Positions 1-9,066 of a stretch of DNA of 64,000 nt are shown in pieces. Under the pieces are notes generated by a model. That model was given only the letters and a program-made list of their open reading frames with translations. It was not told the DNA's origin and made no database searches. Origin of the DNA: Bradyrhizobium sp. CCGUVB4N (GTDB lineage: Bacteria > Pseudomonadota > Alphaproteobacteria > Rhizobiales > Xanthobacteraceae); NCBI RefSeq assembly GCF_024199945.1, contig NZ_JANADP010000001.1, forward strand, positions 3,968,001 to 4,032,000. The letters are read 5' to 3'. Positions within the stretch are counted from its first letter, which is position 1. Every line of letters starts with the position of its first letter. The position numbers were made by a program, and so were the translations under genes.

Positions 1-908
<908 letters not shown>

Positions 909-927
909 CAAGCAACAACGATTCCTG

Positions 928-944
928 CCCGCGTCGGACGCGGG
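928..944. repeat. Perfect 8-bp inverted repeat in kinase leader
   Basis: CCCGCGTC and GACGCGGG flank a single base, 20 bp upstream of the kinase start at 908. On the minus-strand transcript it could fold near the ribosome binding region, or it could bind a dimeric protein. No T-run follows, so it is not a standard terminator. Confidence 0.4.
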
Positions 945-975
945 ACTTCTGCATTGTCTATCTCTGGCAAGAAAT

Positions 976-995
976 CCTTAAGAGGTGACTTAAGG
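976..995. repeat. CCTTAAG-N6-CTTAAGG inverted repeat
   Basis: A perfect 7-bp inverted repeat with a 6-bp spacer lies between the end of nhaD and the kinase start. It could be an operator. The TTAA halves are 8 bp apart, one more than in a canonical CtrA box. Confidence 0.35.
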
Positions 996-1009
996 AGCTA
1001 AAGAATTAC

Positions 1010-1025
1010 GTTAACCGGGCGTTAA
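1010..1025 (-). promoter_or_regulatory. Candidate CtrA binding site
   Basis: Read on the minus strand this is TTAA-CGCCCGG-TTAAC, an exact match to the alphaproteobacterial CtrA consensus TTAA-N7-TTAAC. It lies about 100 bp upstream of the PleC/PdhS-type kinase, a gene class commonly linked to the CtrA pathway. Binding is inferred from the motif and the neighbour. Confidence 0.6.
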
Positions 1026-1046
1026 TTTTGATCCGGCTGCCGCCGC

Positions 1047-2324
1047 TCAGTGCAGCCACGCGTGCTGTGCGACATAGACCACGGCGCCGGCCAGATAGCC
1101 CGCAAGCGCGGGCACGGCGATGCGGCGGGCGTACCAGAGGAACTCGATCCGCTCGAGCCCCATGGCGGCCACGCCTGCGGCCGAGCCGATGATCAGGATC
1201 GAGCCACCGGTGCCGGCGCAATAGGCGATGAACTCCCAGAGGAAGCTGTCGGGCGGGTAGTGGCCGAGGTCATACATGCCCATGGTCGCGGCGACCAGCG
1301 GCACGTTGTCGACGATGGCGCTGAGCAGGCCGAGCACGACGACGATGACGTCCTGGCGGCCGATGGTCGTCTCCAGCCATCGGGCCAGCATCGTCAGGAG
1401 GCCGGCATGTTCGAGGCAGGCGACCGCGAGCAGAATTCCGACGAAGAACACGATTGAACCCATGTCGATCCGGGTCAGCGCGTGCGCGAGCGAGAGGGGA
1501 CGGCGCACATGTTCGTCCTTGTCGCGATGAACGAGCTCGCCGACGAGCCAGACGATGCCGAGGCCGAGCAGCACGCCCATGAAGGGCGGCAGATGCGTGA
1601 CCGTCTTGAAGGCCGGCACCGCGATCAGCACGCCGAGCCCGAGATAGAACATCAGATTGCGCTCGAACCGGTCGACGGCGAGCAATTCGTTGTCTCTCGG
1701 CGGCGCCGCGATGGTCTTGCCCCTGAGCGACAGGCTGATGAAAGCCAGCGGCACCAGCAAATTGACCAGTGAGGGCAGGAACACCGCACGCATGATGTTC
1801 AACGGCGTGATCTGTCCACCGATCCACAGCATGGTCGTGGTGACGTCGCCGATCACGGTCCATGCGCCGCCGGCATTGGCGGCGATGACGATGAGGGAGG
1901 CGAACAGCAGGCGATCGTCGCGCCTCGCGATAAGACGCTGGATCAGCGAGACCATGACGATGGTGGTCGTCAGATTGTCCAGGATCGCGCTGAGGAAGAA
2001 CGCCACGAAGCCGACCAGCCACATGAGTGTGACCTGGCTCGTGGTATTGATGCGCGAGGTGATGACCTCGAAGCCGTCATGGGCGTCGATCACCTCGACG
2101 ATGGTCATCGCGCCGATCAGGAAGAACACGATCTGCGCGGTGGCGACGACGGCTTCGTCGAGCTGATGGCCGACCAGCGCGTGATCGCTGATCGTGACCG
2201 CGTAAATCGTCCAGAGCAGTCCCGCGCCGACCAGCGCGGTCGCGGTCTTGTTGATCCCGAGGGGGTGCTCGAACGCGATCGCCGCATAGGTCAGGATGAA
2301 GATGGCGGCGATCGCGGTCAGCAA
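1047..2324 (-). CDS. nhaD: NhaD-type Na+/H+ antiporter
   Basis: A 425-residue integral membrane protein with about 11-13 hydrophobic segments, of the ion-transporter superfamily. Conserved stretches include SAILDNLTTTIVMVSL, ANAGGAWTVIGDVTTTM and, in the second half, SAIVDNVPLVAATMGM followed by GTGGSILIIGSAAGVAA, the duplicated pattern of NhaD. It should exchange cytoplasmic Na+ or Li+ for protons in the inner membrane. The start must be the TTG at 2324: the only upstream in-frame sequence is 12 bp ending in the stop codon of the dehydrogenase gene at 2337. The two genes therefore probably share a transcript, with this one translated by coupling. Confidence 0.88.
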   Translation of the reverse strand: MLTAIAAIFILTYAAIAFEHPLGINKTATALVGAGLLWTIYAVTISDHALVGHQLDEAVVATAQIVFFLIGAMTIVEVIDAHDGFEVITSRINTTSQVTLMWLVGFVAFFLSAILDNLTTTIVMVSLIQRLIARRDDRLLFASLIVIAANAGGAWTVIGDVTTTMLWIGGQITPLNIMRAVFLPSLVNLLVPLAFISLSLRGKTIAAPPRDNELLAVDRFERNLMFYLGLGVLIAVPAFKTVTHLPPFMGVLLGLGIVWLVGELVHRDKDEHVRRPLSLAHALTRIDMGSIVFFVGILLAVACLEHAGLLTMLARWLETTIGRQDVIVVVLGLLSAIVDNVPLVAATMGMYDLGHYPPDSFLWEFIAYCAGTGGSILIIGSAAGVAAMGLERIEFLWYARRIAVPALAGYLAGAVVYVAQHAWLH

Positions 2325-2336
2325 GGCAGTATCAGG

Positions 2337-3209
2337 TCAGCGATTGAGGCGCGCCAGCAGGCTCGACGTATCCCAGCGCTTGCCGCCCATCTTCTCGACC
2401 TCGGCGTAGAACTGGTCGACCAGCGCGGTGACAGGCAGATTGGCGCCGTTGCGGCGGGCCTCAGCCAGCGCGATCGAGAGGTCCTTGCGCATCCATTCGA
2501 CCGCGAAGCCGAAATCGTACTTGTTCTCGTTCATGGTCTTGTAGCGGTTCTCCATCTGCCAGGACTGCGCTGCGCCCTTGGAGATGGTTTCGATCACCGC
2601 GGCGACGTCGAGGCCACTCTTCTTGGCGAAGTGGATACCCTCGGAGAGGCCCTGCACGAGGCCGGCGATGCAGATCTGGTTGACCATCTTGGTCAGTTGC
2701 CCGGAGCCGGCGGGCCCGAGCAGCTTGCACATCCGCGCATAGGCGCCCGTGATGATCGGCTCAGCGTCGGCATAAACATCCTGCGCGCCGCCGCACATCA
2801 CGGTCAGCACGCCGTTCTCCGCGCCGGCCTGACCGCCGGAGACGGGGGCGTCGATGAACTTGAAGCCGGCCTTGGTTGCAGCCGCATCGAGCTCGCGCGC
2901 AACCTCGGCGGAAGCGGTGGTGTGGTCGACGAAGGTCGCGCCCTTCTTCATGCCGGCAAAGGCGCCGTCGGCACCGATCGTGACCGCGCGCAGGTCGTTG
3001 TCGTTGCCGACGCAGCACATCACGAAGTCCTGGCCTTCGGCCGCGGCCTTCGGGGTCGCCGCGGTCTTGCCGCCGAACTTGTCCGCCCACTCCTTCGCCT
3101 TGGCGGCGGTGCGGTTGTAGACGGTGACCTCATGGCCCCCTTTTTTCACGAGGTGTCCGGCCATGGGGAAGCCCATCACGCCGAGACCGAGGAAAGCGAC
3201 TTTAGCCAT
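2337..3209 (-). CDS. 3-hydroxyisobutyrate dehydrogenase-family NAD(P) oxidoreductase
   Basis: A 290-residue beta-hydroxyacid dehydrogenase. The N-terminal Rossmann motif is FLGLGVMGFPMAGHLVKKG, the substrate loop is DAPVSGGQAGAENG (about residues 121-134), and the family catalytic lysine lies in GQLTKMVNQ (about 170-178). The length fits 3-hydroxyisobutyrate dehydrogenase and tartronate semialdehyde reductase (GarR/GlxR), which cannot be told apart here. It is the first gene of a two-gene unit with nhaD, whose TTG start is 12 bp downstream. No valine-degradation or glyoxylate genes lie beside it, so the physiological substrate is open. Confidence 0.82.
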   Translation of the reverse strand: MAKVAFLGLGVMGFPMAGHLVKKGGHEVTVYNRTAAKAKEWADKFGGKTAATPKAAAEGQDFVMCCVGNDNDLRAVTIGADGAFAGMKKGATFVDHTTASAEVARELDAAATKAGFKFIDAPVSGGQAGAENGVLTVMCGGAQDVYADAEPIITGAYARMCKLLGPAGSGQLTKMVNQICIAGLVQGLSEGIHFAKKSGLDVAAVIETISKGAAQSWQMENRYKTMNENKYDFGFAVEWMRKDLSIALAEARRNGANLPVTALVDQFYAEVEKMGGKRWDTSSLLARLNR

Positions 3210-3412
3210 GTGTGTGTCCGTAGCTTGAGTTTTACGGTTGCAGCCGGGCGAGGGGCGCCAGCCGGGGGTCCTTGAGGTTCCGCGCCAGGGCGGACCGGGC
3301 GCACCATAAACCGTTGCGGCCGGAGGGCAACGGCTTCGTTTGGCGGCCTCCTGTGCTAGGATGCAGGGACTAAGGACTTCAACAAGGACTTCAAAACAAG
3401 GGAGCGAAAAGC

Positions 3413-3850
3413 ATGGGCGGCGTGAGCGTTGGCGTCCTCGATCATTTCAACATCCGAACCCGGAATCTGGCCGAGACGGTCCGCTTCTACGAGGACGTGC
3501 TGGGCCTGGAAAAAGGCGCCCGGCCGAATTTCGCCTTCCCGGGGGCCTGGATGTACAGCGAGGGCAAGGCGGTGGTGCACCTCGTCGATATTTCCCCGAC
3601 CTCCGAGCCGCAAAAGCCGGATTCCGGCGTGGTCCACCATGTCGCCTTCGTCAGCCGGGGCTTCGACGGCATGAAGCAGCGCCTGGCCTCCAAGGGCATG
3701 AAATTCGATAGCCGCCAGGTGCCGGGCGGCGACCTCTGGCAGATCTTCGTCCACGACCCCAACGGGGTCATGATCGAGCTCAATTACGAGGCGGCCCAGG
3801 AGCAGGGGGCAGCACCTGCCGAGATGGCTGACGATATCGGCAAGCAGTAG
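3413..3850 (+). CDS. VOC (glyoxalase/bleomycin resistance) family protein
   Basis: A 145-residue single-domain vicinal-oxygen-chelate protein. It starts with VGVLDHFNIRTRNLAETVRFYEDVLGL, with the first likely metal ligand at His11. HHVAFVSRG in the middle and DPNGVMIELNYE near the end supply the other ligands expected for the fold. A GGGAGCG ribosome site precedes the ATG. Members act as lyases, dioxygenases or binding proteins; the sequence alone does not decide. It is divergent from the dehydrogenase-nhaD unit and 54 bp upstream of the Mrp gene. Confidence 0.82.
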   Translation: MGGVSVGVLDHFNIRTRNLAETVRFYEDVLGLEKGARPNFAFPGAWMYSEGKAVVHLVDISPTSEPQKPDSGVVHHVAFVSRGFDGMKQRLASKGMKFDSRQVPGGDLWQIFVHDPNGVMIELNYEAAQEQGAAPAEMADDIGKQ

Positions 3851-3904
3851 CCTTTTGGCCGTTTCCGCTCTAATGGGGCATCTTGAATTTCTAGGAGATG
3901 CGCT

Positions 3905-5047
3905 TTGAGCGTGACGCAGCAACAGGTTCTCGACAGCCTCGCCAGGATCAAGTCGCCCCGCGGGGTCGCGCTCACCAATGCCAATGTGCTGAGCGCGATC
4001 AGCGCCTCCGACGGCAAGGTGTTTTTCTCGATCAACGTCGATGCCGCCGAGGCGCGGGCCTGGGAATCCGTCCGCGCCGAAGCCGAGGCTGCCGTGCGCG
4101 GCATTCCCGGCGTCACCACCGTGATGGTCGCCCTGACCGCCGAGCGCAAGGCCGGCGCAGCACCGCCGCCACCCCCGCAACCGAGCCGCGGCACGCCCGG
4201 CGTGCAGCCGGTCCATGCCCACAAGCCGCCGCCGCAGGGCGGTGCCCAATCGCCGATGGCACGGCAGTCCGAGATTCCGGGCGTCGCCGCCGTGATCGCG
4301 GTGGCCTCCGGCAAGGGCGGCGTCGGCAAATCGACCACCGCGCTCAATCTGGCACTCGGCCTGCGCGATCTCGGCCTCAAGGTCGGGCTGCTCGATGCCG
4401 ACATCTACGGGCCCTCGGTGCCGCGGTTGACCGGCCTGCACGAGAAGCCGGAACTGGACGGCGAGCGAAAAATGATTCCGCTCCGGCGCTTCGGCCTCGC
4501 CATCATGTCGATCGGCTTCCTGGTCGAGGAAGAGACCGCGATGATCTGGCGCGGCCCGATGGTGATGTCGGCGGTGACGCAGATGCTGCGCGACGTCGCC
4601 TGGGGCACGCTCGACGTGCTCGTCGTCGACATGCCGCCGGGCACCGGCGATGCCCAGCTCACGCTGGCGCAGAACGTGCCGCTGAAGGGGGCCGTGATCG
4701 TCTCGACCCCGCAGGACCTGTCCCTGATCGACGCGCGGCGTGGGCTCGCCATGTTCAAGAAGGTCAACGTGCCCGTGCTCGGCATCGTCGAGAACATGAG
4801 CTACTTCCAGTGCCCGCATTGCGGCACGAAATCCGACATCTTCGGCCATGGCGGGGCGCGCCACGAGGCCGAGAAGCTCCAGGTACCGTTCCTGGGCGAG
4901 ATCCCGCTGCATATGGCGATTCGTGCCACCTCGGACGCCGGCAATCCCGTCGTCGACAGCGAGCCGGACGGCCCCCATGCGGCGATCTATCGCGCCATCG
5001 CGGGACAGGTCCGGGACCAGCTCAAGGGCGTCATCGCGGCCGCTTAA
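3905..5047 (+). CDS. apbC: Mrp/ApbC-type P-loop ATPase, Fe-S cluster carrier
   Basis: A 380-residue Mrp/NBP35 protein. Residues 1-80 form a MIP18 (DUF59)-like domain. A proline-rich linker (PPPPPQPSRG) follows, then the ATPase with deviant Walker A ASGKGGVGKST, DADIYGPS and DMPPGTGDAQLTLAQ. A CPHCG motif near residue 301 supplies the cysteines that bridge a 4Fe-4S cluster in the dimer. The family carries and delivers Fe-S clusters in the cytoplasm. The start is a TTG at 3905, chosen because AGGAGA at 3892-3897 sits 7 bp before it; the GTG at 3911 is too far from that site. Confidence 0.92.
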   Translation: MSVTQQQVLDSLARIKSPRGVALTNANVLSAISASDGKVFFSINVDAAEARAWESVRAEAEAAVRGIPGVTTVMVALTAERKAGAAPPPPPQPSRGTPGVQPVHAHKPPPQGGAQSPMARQSEIPGVAAVIAVASGKGGVGKSTTALNLALGLRDLGLKVGLLDADIYGPSVPRLTGLHEKPELDGERKMIPLRRFGLAIMSIGFLVEEETAMIWRGPMVMSAVTQMLRDVAWGTLDVLVVDMPPGTGDAQLTLAQNVPLKGAVIVSTPQDLSLIDARRGLAMFKKVNVPVLGIVENMSYFQCPHCGTKSDIFGHGGARHEAEKLQVPFLGEIPLHMAIRATSDAGNPVVDSEPDGPHAAIYRAIAGQVRDQLKGVIAAA

Positions 5048-5240
5048 GCCTGAAGTCAGGGGACATGCGACTTTGGTCGCCCCCCGTCATGTCATTGTCG
5101 CGTTCCGCGGAAGTAGCTTCCGTGTTAAACGCCACGGCAGCGAAGCCCCTTCGGTTCGACGCGGTCCACGTTGCGTCGCCGGAATGAGCGGCAGCCAAGA
5201 GGAAGTTCGGGGAAACGCCCCAGCAAGGAGAGACCTGAAG

Positions 5241-6332
5241 ATGAAGCGTCGTGATTTCCTGAAAGTGTCGGCAGCAGGTGCGGCGGCAACCGCCGCGGTG
5301 GCCTCGCCGGCGATTGCGCAGTCCTCGCCCGAGATCAAGTGGCGCATGACTTCGAGCTTCCCGAAGTCGCTCGACACCATCTATGGCGGCGGCGAGCAGG
5401 TGGCGAAGTACGTCGCCGAGATGACCGACAACAAGTTCCAGATCCAGGTGTTCGCTGCCGGCGAAATCGTCCCTGGCCTGCAGGCCCTCGACGCGACCTC
5501 GAACGGCACGGTCGAGATGTGCCACACCGTGTCCTACTACTACGTCGGCAAGGACCCGACCTGGGCGATCTACGCCTCGGTGCCGTTCGGCCTCAACGCG
5601 CGCCAGCAGAACTCCTGGTGGTACCAGGGCGGCGGCGAGCAGCTCGGCAACGAGTTCTTCAAGAAGTCGAACGTGATCGGCTTCCCCTGCGGCAACACCG
5701 GCACCCAGATGGGCGGCTGGTTCCGCAAGGAGATCAAGACCGTTGCGGATCTCTCGGGCCTGAAGATGCGCATCGGCGGCATCGCCGGCCAGGTGCTCCA
5801 GAAGGTCGGCGTGGTGCCGCAGCAGCTCGCCGGCGGCGACATCTACCCGGCGCTGGAAAAGGGCACCATCGACGCGGCCGAGTGGGTCGGCCCCTACGAT
5901 GACGAGAAGCTCGGCTTCGCCAAGGTCGCGAAGTACTACTACTATCCGGGCTTCTGGGAAGGCGGTCCGACCGTCCACGCCTTCACCAACCTCGACAAGT
6001 GGAATTCGCTGCCGAAGAACTACCAGGCGATCCTCACCAACGCGATGGCCAACGCCAACACCTGGATGGCCGCGCGTTACGACATGCAGAACCCGGCGGC
6101 GCTGAAGCGTCTGGTCGCCGGCGGCACCCAGCTCCGTCCCTTCACCAACGAAGTGCTCGAGGCCTGCCTCAAGGCGACCAACGAGCTGTGGGGCGAGATC
6201 TCGGCCAAGAACGCCGACTTCAAGAAGTCGATCGACGCCATGCAGGCCTACCGCTCCGACGAATATCTGTGGTGGCAGGTCGCCGAATACACCTACGACA
6301 GCTTCATGATCCGCTCGCGCACCCGCGGCTGA
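5241..6332 (+). CDS. TRAP transporter substrate-binding protein, TakP-like (copy 1)
   Basis: A 363-residue periplasmic binding protein. The N-terminus MKRRDFLKVSAAGAAATAAV is a twin-arginine signal ending at IAQ. The mature part has the DctP-family fold with MGGWFRKEIKTVADLSGLKM, QQLAGGDIYPALEKGTIDAA and EWVGPYDDEKLGF, as in Rhodobacter TakP, which binds 2-oxo acids. Ligand identity is inferred. The ATG at 5241 follows AAGGAG at 5225-5230; longer upstream extensions are not needed. No DctQ or DctM gene is adjacent; the only such pair in the window is at 40273-42410. A paralogue lies at 9067-10155. Confidence 0.9.
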   Translation: MKRRDFLKVSAAGAAATAAVASPAIAQSSPEIKWRMTSSFPKSLDTIYGGGEQVAKYVAEMTDNKFQIQVFAAGEIVPGLQALDATSNGTVEMCHTVSYYYVGKDPTWAIYASVPFGLNARQQNSWWYQGGGEQLGNEFFKKSNVIGFPCGNTGTQMGGWFRKEIKTVADLSGLKMRIGGIAGQVLQKVGVVPQQLAGGDIYPALEKGTIDAAEWVGPYDDEKLGFAKVAKYYYYPGFWEGGPTVHAFTNLDKWNSLPKNYQAILTNAMANANTWMAARYDMQNPAALKRLVAGGTQLRPFTNEVLEACLKATNELWGEISAKNADFKKSIDAMQAYRSDEYLWWQVAEYTYDSFMIRSRTRG

Positions 6333-6358
6333 TCTTAGAGCAGGTCGCAAGACGACAG

Positions 6359-6394
6359 AGCCCGGCCTCGTTCGCGAGGCCGGGCTTTTTCTTT
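6359..6394 (+). terminator. Rho-independent terminator after TakP-like copy 1
   Basis: A 12-bp perfect stem (6359-6370 with 6375-6386) closes a TTCG tetraloop and is followed by TTTTTCTTT. It ends the transcript 27 bp after the stop codon and is the clearest terminator in the window. Confidence 0.93.
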
Positions 6395-6607
6395 GCTGGC
6401 GCATCGGGCGCCGAACAGGAAATCCGCAAAACAACCCCATGCACAGTAGACGCCGGGAACGACGTCGTCTCGCGGTTCGCGACGGCTTGCCCGACCGTCA
6501 TTGCGAGCGGATGGAGTTGCGCTTGACCCGTCGGGCAAAACAGTGGCAAAAGGTGATGATCGAATAATCCGAAATTGGCGCGCGGCGCTGCGGAGTTTTC
6601 ATCAACA

Positions 6608-7066
6608 ATGAACATCAGCTTTCGTCGCGCCGAATGGGCCGATCTTCCGGCCATCGTCGCGCTTCTGGCCGACGACGTCCTGGGGCAGCAGCGGGAGGAT
6701 TCCAGCTCGCCGACAAACCCGTGCTACGTCGACGCGTTCAAGGCCATCCTTGCCGATGCCAATCAGCTCCAGGCGGTGGCGATCTTGAACAACGAGGTGA
6801 TCGGCACCTTGCAATTGACCTTCATCCCTGGGCTGGCCCGGAAAGGCGCGTGGCGCGGACAGATCGAGGCGGTGAGGATCGCTGCGGCCCATCGGGGAAC
6901 AGGTGCCGGGCAGCAAATGTTTGAATGGGCCATCGGCGAATGCAAAGCCAGAGGCTGCAATCTCGTCCAGCTGACGACCGACAAGACGCGCCCCGATGCA
7001 CATCGCTTCTACGAAAGGCTGGGATTTGTCGGCAGCCACATCGGCTACAAGCTGGCGCTGAGTTGA
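6608..7066 (+). CDS. GNAT-family N-acetyltransferase
   Basis: A 152-residue single GNAT domain. MNISFRRAEWADLPAIVALL begins the fold, IEAVRIAAAHRGTGAGQQM is motif A for acetyl-CoA binding (R-G-x-G-x-G/A type), and DAHRFYERLGFV is motif B. The ATG at 6608 is preferred over one 33 bp upstream because the family begins at this strand. The substrate is unknown. It is directly followed by a remnant of a YunG-like gene, so the region looks rearranged. Confidence 0.83.
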   Translation: MNISFRRAEWADLPAIVALLADDVLGQQREDSSSPTNPCYVDAFKAILADANQLQAVAILNNEVIGTLQLTFIPGLARKGAWRGQIEAVRIAAAHRGTGAGQQMFEWAIGECKARGCNLVQLTTDKTRPDAHRFYERLGFVGSHIGYKLALS

Positions 7067-7087
7067 CGATGAGCTTCGATCCGGGGC

Positions 7088-7177
7088 CAGAGGTATGACT
7101 TCACGGCGAGCCAGTTCGAGCAGCCGATCGCTTACGTGGATCTGCCTGCAAATCGGGCCGAGACGAAGCTGGAGCAA
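7088..7177 (+). pseudogene. Remnant of a YunG-like gene
   Basis: Translated in the frame starting at 7088, this stretch reads RYDFTASQFEQPIAYVDLP followed by ANRAETKLEQ. It closely matches the C-terminal part of the intact gene at 10227-10574 (RYDFTASQFAQPIIYTDLP then TDRAEAEQ). No start codon or N-terminal half with the cysteine motif is present, so it is a truncated, non-functional copy. The frame stays open for a while with unrelated sequence after the match. Confidence 0.75.
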
Positions 7178-7325
7178 CGCGCGAGGAATTGGCTGGGCTT
7201 AGAGTCGCCTTTCAGAGTCTCGGTACCAAATCCGCGTAGTGACCCGAAGCGGACTATTGCGTCTCTTCTGTTTTTCGCGGCTCAATAGCCGCTGTCTTGG
7301 CGGCGGCGAGCAAGAGGATTGGTAC

Positions 7326-7553
7326 GTGCCATACTGGGTCAAACGAATTCGTCTCAAGTCAGGAGAGATCGTGACTGAGAGGGAGCTTGGCGCCGACGAA
7401 AACTATTCTTCGGACGCGGCGCCCGTCGTGGGCGACGTGATCAATGTTCGCTGCCGCGGCAGGAATTTCGACGCGAAAGTCGTATGGGGCCATTGGCCCG
7501 GAAGAACTTATGCCGCCGGGACAGTTGTACCGCTACGGGTGGAAGAAATTTAG
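7326..7553 (+). CDS. Small hypothetical protein (75 aa)
   Basis: A GTG at 7326 with AAGAGGA at 7312-7318, 7 bp upstream, opens a 75-residue frame beginning MPYWVKRIRLKSGEIVTERE. The sequence is rich in short beta-strand-like stretches (DVINVRCRGRNFDAKVVWGH) and could be a small SH3-like barrel. I do not recognise a family. It ends 3 bp before the long inverted repeat at 7557. The good ribosome site and normal composition favour a real gene, but conservation is unknown. Confidence 0.5.
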   Translation: MPYWVKRIRLKSGEIVTERELGADENYSSDAAPVVGDVINVRCRGRNFDAKVVWGHWPGRTYAAGTVVPLRVEEI

Positions 7554-7556
7554 TCG

Positions 7557-7669
7557 CCGTAGGATGGGTAGAGCGAAGCGAAACCCATCATCCCGTCCCA
7601 GATCGCTGGCATCGTTGTCGTTTGGGATGGATCGCCGATGGGTTTCGCTTCGCTCTACCCATCCTACGG
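7557..7669. repeat. Long inverted repeat, copy 1
   Basis: Two perfect 33-bp arms (7557-7589 and 7637-7669, core GGATGGGTAGAGCGAAGCGA) flank a 47-bp loop. Almost the same arms recur at 14220-14304. It has the form of a dispersed palindromic element that may fold in RNA or derive from a small non-autonomous mobile element. The rest of the 7554-7917 gap holds no gene I can support. Confidence 0.88.
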
Positions 7670-7917
7670 GCAGCTTGGGGTGGCGGAATAATCTGAAATT
7701 GATGGCGTGGCCGATGATGGCATGGTCCGAACGCGCGGCGCGCCGAACGTCCGGACGTGGGGCCGAAGCAGTCATCGCCGGGGTCGGAATCTCGCACCGC
7801 AGCAGTCTTCGGCCACGTCGCGATTGTGCTATCGTTTTGATCAGAGAGACCGCCCAGGCCGTCGGGTTTGCCATGACCATTTGCGGTGCTCGCCTTGGCC
7901 GGCGAGGTGACCATCGA

Positions 7918-8916
7918 GTGAGGCGCCGGGAGTTCGTTACGCTCCTCGTTGGTTCGGCGACTGCGCTTGCACTGTCGCGCACCGGACACGCGCAGCGAGG
8001 GCGCATGCGGCGGGTCGGCATTCTCCTGGGTTGGGATGAAAACAATGCTTCATCAAAGTTCCTTTTCTCCAGGTTGAGGCAGCGGCTTCGCGAGTTGGGT
8101 TGGCGAGAAGAGAGCAACATCCGGCTCGACGTTCGCTGGGCTGCAGGAAATGTGGATCGGATGCGGGTCCAGGCGAAAGAGCTGGTTGAACTCGGACCCG
8201 ACTTGATCGTCACATGCACGACCCCGGCAACTGCTGCACTCCTCCGAGAGACGCGGACGCTGCCGGTCGTCTTTGTCATCGTGTCTGATCCGATAGGTGC
8301 CGGGTTCGTCGCGAGCCTTTCCCATCCTGGCGCGAATATCACGGGCTTCATCAACCTGGAGCCGACCATGGGCGGCAAGTGGCTTGAGCTTCTCAAGGAG
8401 ATCGCGCCTCGCGTGATGCGGGTCGCAATCATGTTCAATCCAGATACCGCCCCCTCAGGCGGATCATATTTCCTTCCTTCGTTCGAAGCTGCCGCACGCT
8501 CAGTCGGCGTCGAGGCGATGAAAGCGCCCGTTCGCAGTGAGGGAGACATCGAAAGAACGATTGCGATGCTTGGACAGGAGCCAAGCGGAGGACTCGTTGT
8601 CCAATCGGATGGATTTATGCTTGCTCATCGTGCAAAGGTCATATCGCTTTCGGTGCAACATCATGTTCCCGCGGTTTCAGATCGAACGCTACCGACCGAG
8701 CAAGGCGGGCTGCTCTCGTATGGCCCCGTAGACGAGGATCTCTTTGCTGGGGCGGCCGTCTACGTCGATCGCATTCTCCATGGCACGAAACCGGCAGAGC
8801 TTCCGGTGCAGGTGCCGACCAAATTCGAGCTCAGATTGAATCTCAAGACGGCAAAGGCGCTCGGCCTTACGATCCCGCCGTCAATTCTTGGCCGCGCCGA
8901 CGAGGTCATCGAGTGA
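7918..8916 (+). CDS. Orphan ABC transporter substrate-binding protein (PF04392-like)
   Basis: A 332-residue protein starting at a GTG preceded by GAGGTGA (7904-7910). The N-terminus MRRREFVTLLVGSATALALS with a GHAQ cleavage region is an export signal. The mature part has MRRVGILLGWDENNA, DLIVTCTTPATAALLRET and a C-terminal LNLKTAKALGLTIPPSILGRADEVIE, the standard ending of this family. No permease or ATPase gene is nearby, which is common for these binding proteins in bradyrhizobia. The ligand is unknown. A terminator follows at 8933. Confidence 0.85.
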   Translation: MRRREFVTLLVGSATALALSRTGHAQRGRMRRVGILLGWDENNASSKFLFSRLRQRLRELGWREESNIRLDVRWAAGNVDRMRVQAKELVELGPDLIVTCTTPATAALLRETRTLPVVFVIVSDPIGAGFVASLSHPGANITGFINLEPTMGGKWLELLKEIAPRVMRVAIMFNPDTAPSGGSYFLPSFEAAARSVGVEAMKAPVRSEGDIERTIAMLGQEPSGGLVVQSDGFMLAHRAKVISLSVQHHVPAVSDRTLPTEQGGLLSYGPVDEDLFAGAAVYVDRILHGTKPAELPVQVPTKFELRLNLKTAKALGLTIPPSILGRADEVIE

Positions 8917-8932
8917 CACCAGACCAAATCGG

Positions 8933-8959
8933 CCGGCCCCGAGCAGGCCGGAATTTTTT
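8933..8959 (+). terminator. Rho-independent terminator after orphan binding protein
   Basis: A CCGGCC (8933-8938) / GGCCGG (8946-8951) stem with a 7-bp loop is followed by AATTTTTTCC. It lies 16 bp after the stop at 8916. Confidence 0.78.
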
Positions 8960-9066
8960 CCTCGCCGCGATGCGATCACGATGGCATTCGCTCCGGCCTT
9001 GCGCCATGCTGCTCTCCAAGCCTCGGCAAGAAGGCTCACAATCATCATTCATCAGGGCAGGAAATC

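Noticed and set aside
976..995. Second CtrA box upstream of the left-edge kinase
   Set aside because: The two TTAA halves are separated by 8 bp rather than 7, so it was listed only as an inverted repeat.
3356..4978. Minus-strand open frame of 540 codons antisense to VOC and Mrp genes
   Set aside because: It overlaps two well-supported plus-strand genes and its product is Arg/His/Gly-rich without a recognisable domain, typical of antisense frames in GC-rich DNA.
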